A stretch of DNA of 64,000 bases from RUG695 sp050943135 (GTDB lineage Bacteria; Planctomycetota; Planctomycetia; Pirellulales; Thermoguttaceae): contig JBMNOP010000011.1 of the NCBI GenBank assembly GCA_050943135.1, positions 38,261-102,260 on the forward strand, given 5' to 3'. Both the position numbers and the translations under genes were made by a program. Under the pieces are notes generated by a model. It made no database searches. It saw only the letters and a list, made by a program, of their open reading frames with translations, and was not told where the DNA came from. Shown here piece after piece: positions 1 to 8,979 of the stretch; positions within the stretch are counted from its first letter, which is position 1, and each line of letters starts with the position of its first letter.

Positions 1-1
1 T

Positions 2-187
2 TCGGGGATCGCCGGGGTCAGTGAGTCGACCAAGCCAAGCTATCGGTTCCACCTCCCGACTTCGCAGGAAAAAACGGTTCCGTACCCGAACCTTCTCGGA
101 ACACTCGTCGATGGGAACGAAAACGGCTTCTGGTCCCCCTTCTACCGCGACGCGTTGAATCATCTTTCCGTGCCCGCGGGAAGATAG
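2..187 (+). CDS. 3' end of an unidentified protein gene, cut by the window edge
   Basis: One frame is open from base 2 to a TAG stop at 185-187, giving the last 61 residues of a protein whose start lies outside the window. The peptide is rich in Ser, Pro and aromatic residues and ends FYRDALNHLSVPAGR. I recognise no domain. It faces the infA gene, which is convergent to it. The call rests on the open frame and its plausible composition only, so it is tentative. Confidence 0.5.
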   Translation, partial: SGIAGVSESTKPSYRFHLPTSQEKTVPYPNLLGTLVDGNENGFWSPFYRDALNHLSVPAGR

Positions 188-240
188 GTCTTTACCAAGC
201 ATGGTCAAAGACATACGTCTCCGTGGCGTAAAGAAGACGG

Positions 241-270
241 AAAACCGAACCGAAACCGCGGTGGCACCGC
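241..270 (-). terminator. Possible weak terminator after infA
   Basis: On the minus strand a short GC-rich hairpin (GCGGT, loop GCC, ACCGC; 258-270) is followed by a T-rich tract. The stem is only five pairs, so this is a weak candidate for the 3' end of the infA transcript. Confidence 0.3.
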
Positions 271-386
271 CACGTATCAATCACACACAGACACCGACAG
301 AAACGGAGCACCTTCCAAAAAGCCGAGCGCTTCCCCGGGGAGAGAACAGATTTAGAAGAAGGGGTCGCAAAGGAGAAAAGACACAA

Positions 387-620
387 TTAGCGTTCGCGGT
401 AAGTGATCCGACCGCGATCCATGTCGTAGGGACTGATCTCAACCTGAACATGATCGCCGGGGACGACACGGATGCGGAATTTGCGCATCTTCCCCGCAAG
501 ACGGCAAAGGACGACATGGTCCATATCGTCAAGCTTCACACGAAAAGCGCCGCGCACTTCTTCGGTAACCACTCCGGTTAACTGGATGGCTTCCTCTTTC
601 TGTTTCTGATCGCGACTCAA
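387..620 (-). CDS. infA: Translation initiation factor IF-1
   Basis: IF-1 is a small OB-fold protein that binds the ribosomal A site during initiation in the cytoplasm. The 77-residue product has the normal family length and a clear S1/OB pattern: GVVTEEVRGAFRV, then LAGKMRKFRIRVVPGDHV, then the ending DRGRITYRER. The frame stays open well upstream, but the start is placed at a TTG (618-620). A perfect AGGAGG lies seven bases before it, and the family N-terminus begins there. It has its own -10 element downstream of the M24 peptidase gene, so it can be transcribed separately. Confidence 0.95.
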   Translation of the reverse strand: MSRDQKQKEEAIQLTGVVTEEVRGAFRVKLDDMDHVVLCRLAGKMRKFRIRVVPGDHVQVEISPYDMDRGRITYRER

Positions 621-735
621 AATATTCCTCCTGATGGTTGCTGCCGCAGTTGAAATCGGACGACAAGTCCGCCCTCTGTTTTTGTTGCGGCCTTTGTTGG
701 GGACACTCTCACAAAGCGAGAGACATACAGCCGAA

Positions 736-741
736 ATTATA
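736..741 (-). promoter_or_regulatory. -10 element for infA
   Basis: A perfect TATAAT is read on the minus strand, preceded by an A-rich tract, with no good -35 hexamer. The predicted start near 729 would give an infA leader of about 110 nt that contains a small CTCTC/GAGAG hairpin. Confidence 0.4.
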
Positions 742-789
742 CCCCTTTTTTTTATCTTTGGGAGATGGGGGGCTGGGTCGGAAAACGTC

Positions 790-2004
790 TTACTGCCACT
801 CAAGGGTTTCCGGGAGCGGAGAACCAAGGTTTTCGCAACCCGTTTCGGTAACCACAACGATATCCTCGATGCGGAGCCCGCCATGTTTTTTGGAGTAAAG
901 CCCCGGTTCGACCGAAACGATATCACCGACCAGGAGTTCCGGACCGCCGAAATCGAGTAAGGGGGGCTCGTGATAAGAAAGGCCGAGCCCATGCCCGGTT
1001 CCGTGTGTCATGCGAATTTCGCATTCCGCCTCGGCACTTCCGGGAACCGCATAACCGAACTGGGCATCTTCGAGGGCGGCGATGACGGCACGATGAACAT
1101 CTTCCCCCGTCACCCCGGCACGGATTATCTCTTGCGCGGCGCGTTTGGCCGCCGAGACGGCATGGAGCATCTCGGTATAAATCGGCGCGATCGGACCGTT
1201 CACGATGGTCCGGGTACAGTCCCCGAAGTAACGCGAAGCGCGACTTTGCGGAAAAATGTCGACGATAATCGGCTCGCCCCGGCGAAGGACGCCGCTCCCG
1301 AGGGCGTGGCAGTCGCCGCCATCTTTTTTGCCCGCGACAATCGATGACTCGGGATTCGAAAATCCGGCGTCGATCAGTTTTCGGTCGATGATCGCGCGAA
1401 CCCGTTCCGAAGTCAAAGGCGCCCCCTCATACAAGAGAACCCCTTCGTCGTCGGAGGCGGATGTCCCGATCAGACCGCAAACCGATGCCATCACCGTTTC
1501 GGTAACTTGCTGTGAGGTGCGAACCGCATCGATTTCCCACTCGGCCTTTTGGCGTCGTTCGAAAATCCCCCGCTCGGTATCACATTCTACGGCGATCCCC
1601 ACCCTGCGAAGCATTTCGGCATAAATGAGCGGAAGACTTCGGTCGGAAATGACCGATCGGGCCCCGTAACGGCGAAGCGCTTCGGCGGCACTCTGGGCGA
1701 TTGCCGTCTCACGATCTCCGGAAAGTCCCCCGCCCGGTTCGAAATCGGCCGGGGCCGCGACATAATCGACCGTGGCGGAGGCGACAGCCCGTTCGTTTTC
1801 GATGTCGCGCAGAATGAGGAGCGTCGTCGCACGACGGTCGCGCCCTACCTTCCGAAGGTAGGGGGTCGGACGAGCTTCCTTTATCGCCATGTCCGGATCG
1901 GGAATTTCCAACAGAGCCGCCGGGTCACCGGCGGCAAAGCGGATCAGTCGGTAGAGTGTCGGACTTGTCGCAGGTATTCCCGCAGTCAGAAAATACTTTT
2001 CCAT
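790..2004 (-). CDS. M24-family metallopeptidase (Xaa-Pro aminopeptidase-like)
   Basis: This is a creatinase-fold metallopeptidase that would remove N-terminal residues, typically before proline, in the cytoplasm. The 404-residue protein has a divergent N-terminal domain (about 1-155) and a C-terminal pita-bread domain. All five metal ligands of the family are visible: Asp249 in IVDIFP, Asp262 in FGDCTRT, His338 in HGTGHGLG, Glu366 in VEPGLY and Glu380 in RIED. It lies just upstream of infA, where many bacteria have methionine aminopeptidase (map), but its length and N-terminal domain fit the Xaa-Pro group better than MetAP. The exact substrate cannot be read from the sequence. Confidence 0.85.
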   Translation of the reverse strand: MEKYFLTAGIPATSPTLYRLIRFAAGDPAALLEIPDPDMAIKEARPTPYLRKVGRDRRATTLLILRDIENERAVASATVDYVAAPADFEPGGGLSGDRETAIAQSAAEALRRYGARSVISDRSLPLIYAEMLRRVGIAVECDTERGIFERRQKAEWEIDAVRTSQQVTETVMASVCGLIGTSASDDEGVLLYEGAPLTSERVRAIIDRKLIDAGFSNPESSIVAGKKDGGDCHALGSGVLRRGEPIIVDIFPQSRASRYFGDCTRTIVNGPIAPIYTEMLHAVSAAKRAAQEIIRAGVTGEDVHRAVIAALEDAQFGYAVPGSAEAECEIRMTHGTGHGLGLSYHEPPLLDFGGPELLVGDIVSVEPGLYSKKHGGLRIEDIVVVTETGCENLGSPLPETLEWQ

Positions 2005-2109
2005 CGGATTTCTTGTCTCGGATTCCCGTATTCGCCTTCTCCCAAAAGCACCGTCAGAGGCCGCTACCTCGAATCTCCGAGGCGACTGCTGCTCTCGAAC
2101 CGGTCTTTC

Positions 2110-3750
2110 TCATATTTCGACCACACACGTCTGCGCCACGCGGTCTTCGAGGTTCGGGCGGAAGATCGTCAGGATCAACAGGGGAAGGTACCAACCCATA
2201 TAGAGGCCCCCGAGGTTTCCCATCCAGAACTGCACGCCGAGCATCAGAAGTGCCGAGCAAGAGATCAGGGTCGCCAGATTCTTCTGCGGCGGCCAGAGGA
2301 GAAATCCGAAGCAGAAGGCCAGGTAGAGGGCAATGATCGGGATCCGGTAGTAGGTGGGGACCGAAGCCCAGAGACCGGTCGGGGTCACAAGGAACATCGA
2401 GTGGTATCCGAACATCGACGCGAGTTGCTCGGCATAGGTGCCGTACTCGGTCGGCGAAAACATCAACAGTATTCCCATCAGCATCACGGCCGAGCCCACG
2501 CCGATGACGAAGCGGTGCAATCCCCGCTTCATATAGAAACCGATCCAGAGCGGGATCAGGAAGAACGGGTAGAAGACGAGCGAACCGGCCAGACCGATCA
2601 AAAAACCGCTGAACATCGGGCGGCGGTAAATCGCCACCGCCAAAACCAAAATCATGCCGGGCACAATGTGTTCGAGACTCCCCGGCATCTGGTTGACATA
2701 GGGCAGAAGCAGATAGACCATTGCCGCTGCCAGCCCCATTTTGAGATTGCCGAAATGGCAATGCCCGACCACAATCAACCCCCAGACCACGCCGGCCTGC
2801 GCCAGAAGAACGAACGCGATCAGGAAAAGTTCATCGAGTACCGGCATCTGGTTTTCGTCACTTTCGGCCAGAGCGGAATGGGCACGGTTATAATCTTCGA
2901 CCGTCGGTTTTTTCGTCGTCTGCTTTTCGTCGGATACCGTACCGGGAATCCTCCCCAAAAATGCACTGAATTTCACCGACATCTCGCCATGAAAAAAGGC
3001 GTCGAGCCTGTTGTACCGCACAGCGGAAGTCTGGGGGGAACGGCCGGCCGCGGCAGCCAGTTTTGCTTCGACCTGGTCCCGGATATCTTTGGAGGGAAGA
3101 AAGATCCCCTCGGTTTTACGGCTTAACAGATAGAAGGGACGGTACCCGGGATTCTCCATGATGGGGTCCGGTTTTCCCGCCCGAAGATCCCGTAGGGTGC
3201 GGATGGTTGTCAATTGATCCAGGCGGATTGTCCGCGGGGTTTCGACTCGATAACCCCGGTTGATCAAAAGGTTCGGCACAAAAAACATAACCAACATCGT
3301 GATGGCGAATATGATGGCCGACATCGAAAGATTCGGTTCGAGCAAAGGACGCCTGACCATAAACAGATCGGCAAAGAGCCGGAAAAAGAAGACCAACCCG
3401 ACCGCATAGATCCAGAAAAAACCGGTTTGTGCCCGCCCCATCGAAATGAAAAGGAGCCCGGGCGTAAGGGCGATCAGGCCGATGATGTCAAAATTGCGTA
3501 TCGAGAAAAACCGATTGAATCGGAAAAAGGTCGCCAGGATCATGATGGAAGAGAGATAGAACCATGTTGTTGGCAACATCTCATATTGAAACAATGACGT
3601 CGGCATCGCTTGAATCGCTTTCCCGAAAAAATCGGCTGATCCCGGCAGCATCTCCCGAGAGAAATGCTTGATGGGAAAATTTCCAAAAGAACACCGAGTT
3701 TCGAAAAAGAGCGCCGTCAGACGGTACCCGATCAAAAACCCGGCTGTCAC
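2110..3750 (-). CDS. Multi-pass inner-membrane protein of unknown function
   Basis: The protein has many hydrophobic segments. Three or four lie in the N-terminal 150 residues (for example IIGLIALTPGLLFISMG and IIFAITMLVMFFVPNLLI). A soluble stretch of about 120 residues follows, then a run of further helices to the C-terminus. I recognise no transporter or enzyme signature. The GTG start at 3750 is uncertain: there is no convincing ribosome site, and in-frame ATG codons occur within the next 50 codons. It sits between apgM and the M24 peptidase on the same strand. Confidence 0.75.
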   Translation of the reverse strand: MTAGFLIGYRLTALFFETRCSFGNFPIKHFSREMLPGSADFFGKAIQAMPTSLFQYEMLPTTWFYLSSIMILATFFRFNRFFSIRNFDIIGLIALTPGLLFISMGRAQTGFFWIYAVGLVFFFRLFADLFMVRRPLLEPNLSMSAIIFAITMLVMFFVPNLLINRGYRVETPRTIRLDQLTTIRTLRDLRAGKPDPIMENPGYRPFYLLSRKTEGIFLPSKDIRDQVEAKLAAAAGRSPQTSAVRYNRLDAFFHGEMSVKFSAFLGRIPGTVSDEKQTTKKPTVEDYNRAHSALAESDENQMPVLDELFLIAFVLLAQAGVVWGLIVVGHCHFGNLKMGLAAAMVYLLLPYVNQMPGSLEHIVPGMILVLAVAIYRRPMFSGFLIGLAGSLVFYPFFLIPLWIGFYMKRGLHRFVIGVGSAVMLMGILLMFSPTEYGTYAEQLASMFGYHSMFLVTPTGLWASVPTYYRIPIIALYLAFCFGFLLWPPQKNLATLISCSALLMLGVQFWMGNLGGLYMGWYLPLLILTIFRPNLEDRVAQTCVVEI

Positions 3751-3870
3751 CTACCCGACGAAAACAGGGGGGGACAGACACAAAGTCCCCATTCCCCCTG
3801 CCCTTTATTATCGGTTAATTTTTCGGCCTTACTATATCTAATGTGCGGAAAAAGTCGAAGATATGGGCCG

Positions 3871-5124
3871 TTATCGAAAATCTCCCGTAAACTTTGCCAT
3901 CAATTCATGGCCGCGATCGAAGACATAGGTCGAGTTTTCCGCTGTCTTTTCGCTGAAAGCCCCCTGCCCGGCAACCGGTTCGATGTCGGAGCCGGCAACG
4001 ATCCAAGGAACAAAACCGCGCGAATGGGTCTTGGTCGCGATTGGAGTGGGGTGATCGGGTGAAATAAGGAGCCGCCAATCGGGAAAACTCCGGAGTTTCT
4101 CGAGGATTGGCGGAAGGACCTTTGCATCGATGTCGGCCAGCGCTTGCAGCTTCTTTTCGAGATTCCCCTCGTGCGAAGCCTCGTCGGTCGCCTCGACATG
4201 GACACAGACCATATCGAGCTCGTTGAGCGCCTCGGCGGCGTGCTCCCCTTTTGCCGCATAGTCGGTATCGACGTAGCCGGTAATGTTCGGAACATCGATG
4301 ATCTTCCATTGCAGAAGGGACGCAATCCCACGGAGCAGGTCGACCGCAGAAATGATCCCCCCGCGGATCCCGCCGAAGAGATGATCGAACGGCAAAAGGT
4401 CGGGGCGTTTCCCCTGCCCCCAGAACCAGGCGGAGGTCGCCGGAAGAAGCCCGGCGATGGTGCGCTTTTGATTGACGGGGTGTTTGGCCATAAACGCTTC
4501 CGTCTCACGCATCAGGGCAAGGAGCTCCTCGCCCCCCTGACCGGCCGGAAGCGCCTGCGCGTAATCTTGGTCGGTGTAGTCGTGCGGCGGGAAAGTTTGC
4601 GTCTCTTGCGAAAAGAACGCGGAACCCGTTTCGTTCTCGGGACGGTAGATGAGCAAATTACGGTAACCGACTCCCGGAAAAAACTCGATCGTCCCTGTGC
4701 CGGGCGCGATGGCATTCCAGCGGGACGCGATTTCACCCTGAAGACCGGCCAGGAGCTCTTTGGCCTCTTCCGTGGAAATATGGTCGGCAGTAAAGCTTTT
4801 CATCTTGCCGTCTTGCAGGCAAACCAGATTGCATCGAAACGCCCAATCGTTCGCACCGAGCGCGATCCCTTGCGCCGCGGCCTCGAGCGGCGCACGACCT
4901 GTATAGCACTCGGTCGGATCATAGCCGAGAAGGCTCAATGTGGCAACATCGGACCCGGGAGGGTATCCTTCCGGGACATTGAACGAGCGGCCAACAATCC
5001 CCGTCTTGGCCAGAAGGTTCATATGAGGGAGATCGGCGGCTTCGAGAGCCGTCTTTCCGCCGAGCTCCTCGATCGGCAGATCGGCACACCCGTCGGGAAT
5101 AATGATCGCGTATTTTCTGGACAT
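3871..5124 (-). CDS. apgM: Cofactor-independent phosphoglycerate mutase family / proposed homoserine kinase
   Basis: This member of the alkaline-phosphatase superfamily resembles the archaeal-type 2,3-bisphosphoglycerate-independent mutase. A branch of that family in bacteria has been proposed to act as homoserine kinase. Metal and nucleophile motifs are present in order: PDGCADLP at the N-terminus, GSDVATLSLLGYDP with the expected Ser, HVEATDEASHEG and SPDHPTP near the C-terminus. The 417-residue length fits. It is preceded by AAGGAA seven bases before ATG and follows transketolase by 57 bp, which favours a glycolytic role. The homoserine kinase alternative cannot be excluded. Confidence 0.85.
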   Translation of the reverse strand: MSRKYAIIIPDGCADLPIEELGGKTALEAADLPHMNLLAKTGIVGRSFNVPEGYPPGSDVATLSLLGYDPTECYTGRAPLEAAAQGIALGANDWAFRCNLVCLQDGKMKSFTADHISTEEAKELLAGLQGEIASRWNAIAPGTGTIEFFPGVGYRNLLIYRPENETGSAFFSQETQTFPPHDYTDQDYAQALPAGQGGEELLALMRETEAFMAKHPVNQKRTIAGLLPATSAWFWGQGKRPDLLPFDHLFGGIRGGIISAVDLLRGIASLLQWKIIDVPNITGYVDTDYAAKGEHAAEALNELDMVCVHVEATDEASHEGNLEKKLQALADIDAKVLPPILEKLRSFPDWRLLISPDHPTPIATKTHSRGFVPWIVAGSDIEPVAGQGAFSEKTAENSTYVFDRGHELMAKFTGDFR

Positions 5125-5181
5125 TGTACGGTTCCTTGCCTGGAATGTGTTATTCGAACGGAATCGGATTTTCCGGCTGTG

Positions 5182-7221
5182 TTACTCGCACCGCATGGAT
5201 TCTTTGGCCAGGGCCGTAAGGTGGTCGGCCGTAATGCCGAAATGGGCCATCAACACCCCCGCGGGGGCCGATGCGCCGAACCCTTCCATGCCGAGGAATT
5301 TCCCTTCAAAACCGAGGTAGCGGTCCCACCCCTGACGAACCCCCAATTCGACCGCAACCCGCGCCCTCACCGATGGGGGAAGGATCGAATCTTTGTATTC
5401 CGAGGATTGGCGTTCGAAGAGTTCCTGACACGGCATGCTGACAACACGCACGGCCACACCCTCATCTTCCAGTTTTTTTGCCGCGTCGAGACAAAGCGAA
5501 ACTTCGCTCCCGGTACCGATCAGGATCACATCGGGGGAATCGGCTTTCTCCCGGGAAAGAATATAGGCGCCGCGGCGTGTGCCCGAGGCCGATGCGTAAA
5601 GGGTGCGGTCGAGCGTCGGAAGATCCTGACGCGAAAAGACGAGGATCGAAGGGGCATCCTCGGTCTCGAGTGCGGCCCGATACGACTCGGCAACCTCGTT
5701 GGCATCGGCGGGACGAAAGACCCGAACGCCCGGGATCGCACGGAGCGCCGCCAAATGTTCAATCGGCTGGTGGGTCGGACCATCTTCGCCGACACCGATC
5801 GAGTCATGGGTGAAGATAAACAGGGTGGGCAGATTCATCAGCGCGGCCAAACGAATCATCGGGCGCAAATAGTCGGAAAAGACGAAGAAAGTCGCACAAT
5901 AGCCGCGCAACCCCGAAAGGGTCAGTCCGTTGGCAATCGCAGCCATGCCGTTTTCGCGCACTCCGAAATGGATGTTCCGCCCCACGGACCCCGGCGAGAA
6001 CCGTCCGGCTCCCGGAAATTTCAGCAGGGTGTTGTTCGACGGAGCCAAGTCGGCCGAACCGCCGACGAGCCAAGGAATCCCGCGTGCGGCTTCGTTTAAG
6101 ATTTTACCGCTCGAAGCACGGCTTGCCATTCCCTTTGCATCGGCGGGGAAAACCTCGAATTCACGGTCCCACCCTTCGGGAAGTTTGCCGTCAACGATCG
6201 TTTGCAGTTCTTGGGCCTCGGCGGGATACTTGACTTTGTAAGCGGCAAAGATTTTATCCCAAGCGGCAGATTCGGCCGCGCCTCGAAGGCCGAGCCCTTC
6301 GGCAAACGTCTGATAGACATCCGGTTCAACACGAAACGATTCCTCTTCGGGGAACCCGTAAAACTTCTTCGTGCCGCGAATCTCTTCCTCCCCCAGCGGC
6401 GCGCCGTGGGCAGTCTCTTTCCCCTCTTTGGTCGGGGCACCGAATGCGATTCGGCTCTCGACAATGACCAGACTCGGACGGGAGGCCTCTTCTCCGGCGG
6501 CCTTGAACGCGCCGCGCAACGCGGGCAGATCGTTGACATCGTCGACCCGAAGGACATTCCAGCCATACGAACGAAACCGATCGTCTACCGATTCCGAGAA
6601 AGCGAGCGAGGTGTCCCCCTCGATCGTGATCTTGTTATCGTCGTAAATCCAGCAGAGGTTTCCGAGCTTGAGATGCCCGGCCAACGATGCGGCCTCGGAG
6701 GAGATTCCCTCCATCATACAACCGTCGCCGCAAAGAGCGTAGGTGCGATAAGAAAAAAGTTCGGCATCGGGACGGTTATACCGGTCGGCGAGCCAACGGG
6801 CGGCCATCGCCATCCCGACACTCGTCGCCAGCCCCGCACCGAGGGGACCGGTCGTCATTTCGATTCCCGGGATAAGCCCGTATTCGGGGTGACCGGCACA
6901 ACGGCTGCCGAGCTGGCGAAAACTTTTTAAGTCGTCCATCGTCACCGCGGGAATACCGTTTTCCGAAACACCGGCCAAGTGCAACATCGAGTAGAGAAGA
7001 ATCGAGGCATGCCCGATCGAAAGGACGAAACGGTCGCGGTTAAGCCAGTCGGGACGCGTGGGGTCGTAAGACATCTCCTCATTGTAGAGAAGATAGGTAA
7101 GCGGAGCGAGCGCCATCGCCGTACCGGGATGCCCGCTTTTGGCCTTCTGGACCCCGTCCATCGAAAGAGTGCGGAGCGTATCAATAGCTTTCTTTTCCCG
7201 AGGAGTCATTACCAGTGTCAT
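5182..7221 (-). CDS. tkt: Transketolase
   Basis: Transketolase is the thiamine-diphosphate enzyme that moves two-carbon units in the pentose phosphate pathway. The 679-residue product starts MTLVMTPREKKAID and shows KSGHPGTAM, the cofactor motif GDGCMMEGISSEAASLAGH through YDDN, and the pyrimidine-binding half with FGVRENGMAAIANG and HDSIGVGEDGPTHQP. The frame extends 70 codons upstream, but the ATG at 7219-7221 has AGGAAG seven bases before it and matches the family start. A candidate promoter lies at 7303-7330, and apgM follows. Confidence 0.97.
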   Translation of the reverse strand: MTLVMTPREKKAIDTLRTLSMDGVQKAKSGHPGTAMALAPLTYLLYNEEMSYDPTRPDWLNRDRFVLSIGHASILLYSMLHLAGVSENGIPAVTMDDLKSFRQLGSRCAGHPEYGLIPGIEMTTGPLGAGLATSVGMAMAARWLADRYNRPDAELFSYRTYALCGDGCMMEGISSEAASLAGHLKLGNLCWIYDDNKITIEGDTSLAFSESVDDRFRSYGWNVLRVDDVNDLPALRGAFKAAGEEASRPSLVIVESRIAFGAPTKEGKETAHGAPLGEEEIRGTKKFYGFPEEESFRVEPDVYQTFAEGLGLRGAAESAAWDKIFAAYKVKYPAEAQELQTIVDGKLPEGWDREFEVFPADAKGMASRASSGKILNEAARGIPWLVGGSADLAPSNNTLLKFPGAGRFSPGSVGRNIHFGVRENGMAAIANGLTLSGLRGYCATFFVFSDYLRPMIRLAALMNLPTLFIFTHDSIGVGEDGPTHQPIEHLAALRAIPGVRVFRPADANEVAESYRAALETEDAPSILVFSRQDLPTLDRTLYASASGTRRGAYILSREKADSPDVILIGTGSEVSLCLDAAKKLEDEGVAVRVVSMPCQELFERQSSEYKDSILPPSVRARVAVELGVRQGWDRYLGFEGKFLGMEGFGASAPAGVLMAHFGITADHLTALAKESMRCE

Positions 7222-7302
7222 ACAAAATCTTCCTAAGCTTTCGTTTCGGAACCTTTCGAAACAAACGGGATGATGGCAAATCGAGTGAAAAACACTTGGC
7301 CT

Positions 7303-7330
7303 ATCATAACAGATGGGGCACAAAACGCAA
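7303..7330 (-). promoter_or_regulatory. Candidate promoter of tkt
   Basis: On the minus strand TTGCGT (7325-7330) is followed by a 16-bp spacer and TATGAT (7303-7308). The predicted leader before tkt is about 75 nt. Confidence 0.45.
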
Positions 7331-7489
7331 GGAGACGACCGCCGCACAGCAGCCGTACGAAAGATGGGAAAAACCGAAAAATGGGACGCCGACGCTCTGT
7401 CGATAAAACGGGAAAGCGGGTCGGAATGCACCCAAATTTCCTTGAGAAAAACGGAGCAAAAATCGACTCGGTCCGATGCCGTATTCGTC

Positions 7490-8899
7490 TCAGAGTTCGA
7501 GTTGGCGTTTCCACCGGCGGATCTGCTTTTTGACCTCAGCCGGGGCGGTCGAGCCGAAACTCTTCATGGCATGAACGGCTCCGAGGGCATCAAGATATTT
7601 GTAGACATCTTCGCCGATTTCCGGGGCATATTCGCGCATTTCCTCGAGTTCGATCTCCGAAAGACGTATCCCGCGATTCATCGCGGTGCGGACGAGACGA
7701 CCGACGATGCCATGCGCGGTACGCTGAGGAATACCGACGCGAATCAGATACTCCATCAGGCTCGTGGCGTCGAGGTAACCGGCGTCGATCCGCGCGGCGA
7801 TAGACTCGCGATTCAGTTCGGTTTGCGCGACCAGGGGCGCGGCAAGTTCCAGCGATGCACGGACGGTATCAAACGAATCGAAGATCGGTTCTTTGTCTTC
7901 CTGCATATCACGGTTATAAGCCTGCGGCAGTCCTTTCATCAACACCAGCAGCGACTGCAGGTTCCCGACGACGCGGGCCGTTTTGCCGCGGATGAGCTCA
8001 AGGGTGTCGGGGTTCACCTTTTGGGGCATAATCGACGAACCGGTACAAAAGGCTTGAGGAAGGTGCAGGAAATTAAATTCGCAGGTTGACCACCAAATCC
8101 ATTCCTCGGCCCAACCGCTCAGATGGATGGCGATCTGCGCCAGGTCAAACGCGAACTCGGAGGCGAAATCACGGTCTCCGGAAATGTCGAGACTGTTCCG
8201 TCCGACCTTGTCGAAACCGAGGTATTCGGCGGTCTTGTCGCGGTCGATCGGCAGAGAGGTTCCCGCACAGGCGGCCGCGCCGAGGCTCAGCACGTTGACC
8301 CGCTTGCGGCAATCGAGCAGACGCAAACGGTCGCGTTCGAATTTTTCACAATAGGAGAGCCAGTAGTGGGGGGCCAGTACCGGCTGGGCGCGTTGCGTAT
8401 GGGTGTATCCCGGAATGATGACGTCCAAATCACGATCACACCGGCCGACAAACGCTTTCTGCAGATCGCGCAACAGCCCACAGAGGTGGTCGATCGCCCC
8501 CCGAATCCAGAGGCGCATATCGGTCGTAATCTGATCATTCCGACTTCTGGCGGTATGGAGTTTCCGGCCGACATCGCCGAGGCGACGAATCAATTCCGAC
8601 TCGATGTGCATGTGGATATCTTCTTTTTCGGTCGAAAACTCGAAATTCCCCGCCTCGATCTCCTTTTCGATTTCTTTCAGATTTTTCCGAATCAGCTGGA
8701 ACTCTTTGGCTGTCAGCAACCCGACATCGGAAAGCATGCGCGCGTGTGCGATCGAGCCTTCGATGTCCTCCTTATACAGACGATGGTCAAAAGAGATGCT
8801 CTCGGAAAAGAGCTCCATTCGTTTGTCGGTCGTTTCGGTAAAAACGCCTCCCCAAGCTTTTGCGGGGCCGCTGTTTTTTTCCGGCTTTGTGGCTGCCAT
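7490..8899 (-). CDS. argH: Argininosuccinate lyase
   Basis: ArgH splits argininosuccinate to arginine and fumarate, the last step of arginine synthesis. The 469-residue product has the fumarase/aspartase superfamily signature GSSIMPQKVNPD, the HTARSRNDQ motif and the TH repeat in YTHTQRAQP. A TTG two codons upstream is possible, but the ATG at 8897-8899 has GGAG exactly seven bases before it. The gene follows uvrC by 80 bp on the same strand. No other arginine gene is nearby. Confidence 0.97.
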   Translation of the reverse strand: MAATKPEKNSGPAKAWGGVFTETTDKRMELFSESISFDHRLYKEDIEGSIAHARMLSDVGLLTAKEFQLIRKNLKEIEKEIEAGNFEFSTEKEDIHMHIESELIRRLGDVGRKLHTARSRNDQITTDMRLWIRGAIDHLCGLLRDLQKAFVGRCDRDLDVIIPGYTHTQRAQPVLAPHYWLSYCEKFERDRLRLLDCRKRVNVLSLGAAACAGTSLPIDRDKTAEYLGFDKVGRNSLDISGDRDFASEFAFDLAQIAIHLSGWAEEWIWWSTCEFNFLHLPQAFCTGSSIMPQKVNPDTLELIRGKTARVVGNLQSLLVLMKGLPQAYNRDMQEDKEPIFDSFDTVRASLELAAPLVAQTELNRESIAARIDAGYLDATSLMEYLIRVGIPQRTAHGIVGRLVRTAMNRGIRLSEIELEEMREYAPEIGEDVYKYLDALGAVHAMKSFGSTAPAEVKKQIRRWKRQLEL

Positions 8900-8979
8900 G
8901 ATCAAACTCCGTGTTCCCTAAACGCGTTGCGCGGATCTTTTATGTGAATGTATTGCTGTTTAGAAATCGAGATCAGCCT

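Noticed and set aside
4144..6099. 651-codon open frame on the plus strand across apgM and tkt
   Set aside because: It is antisense to two well-recognised enzymes and has no domain.
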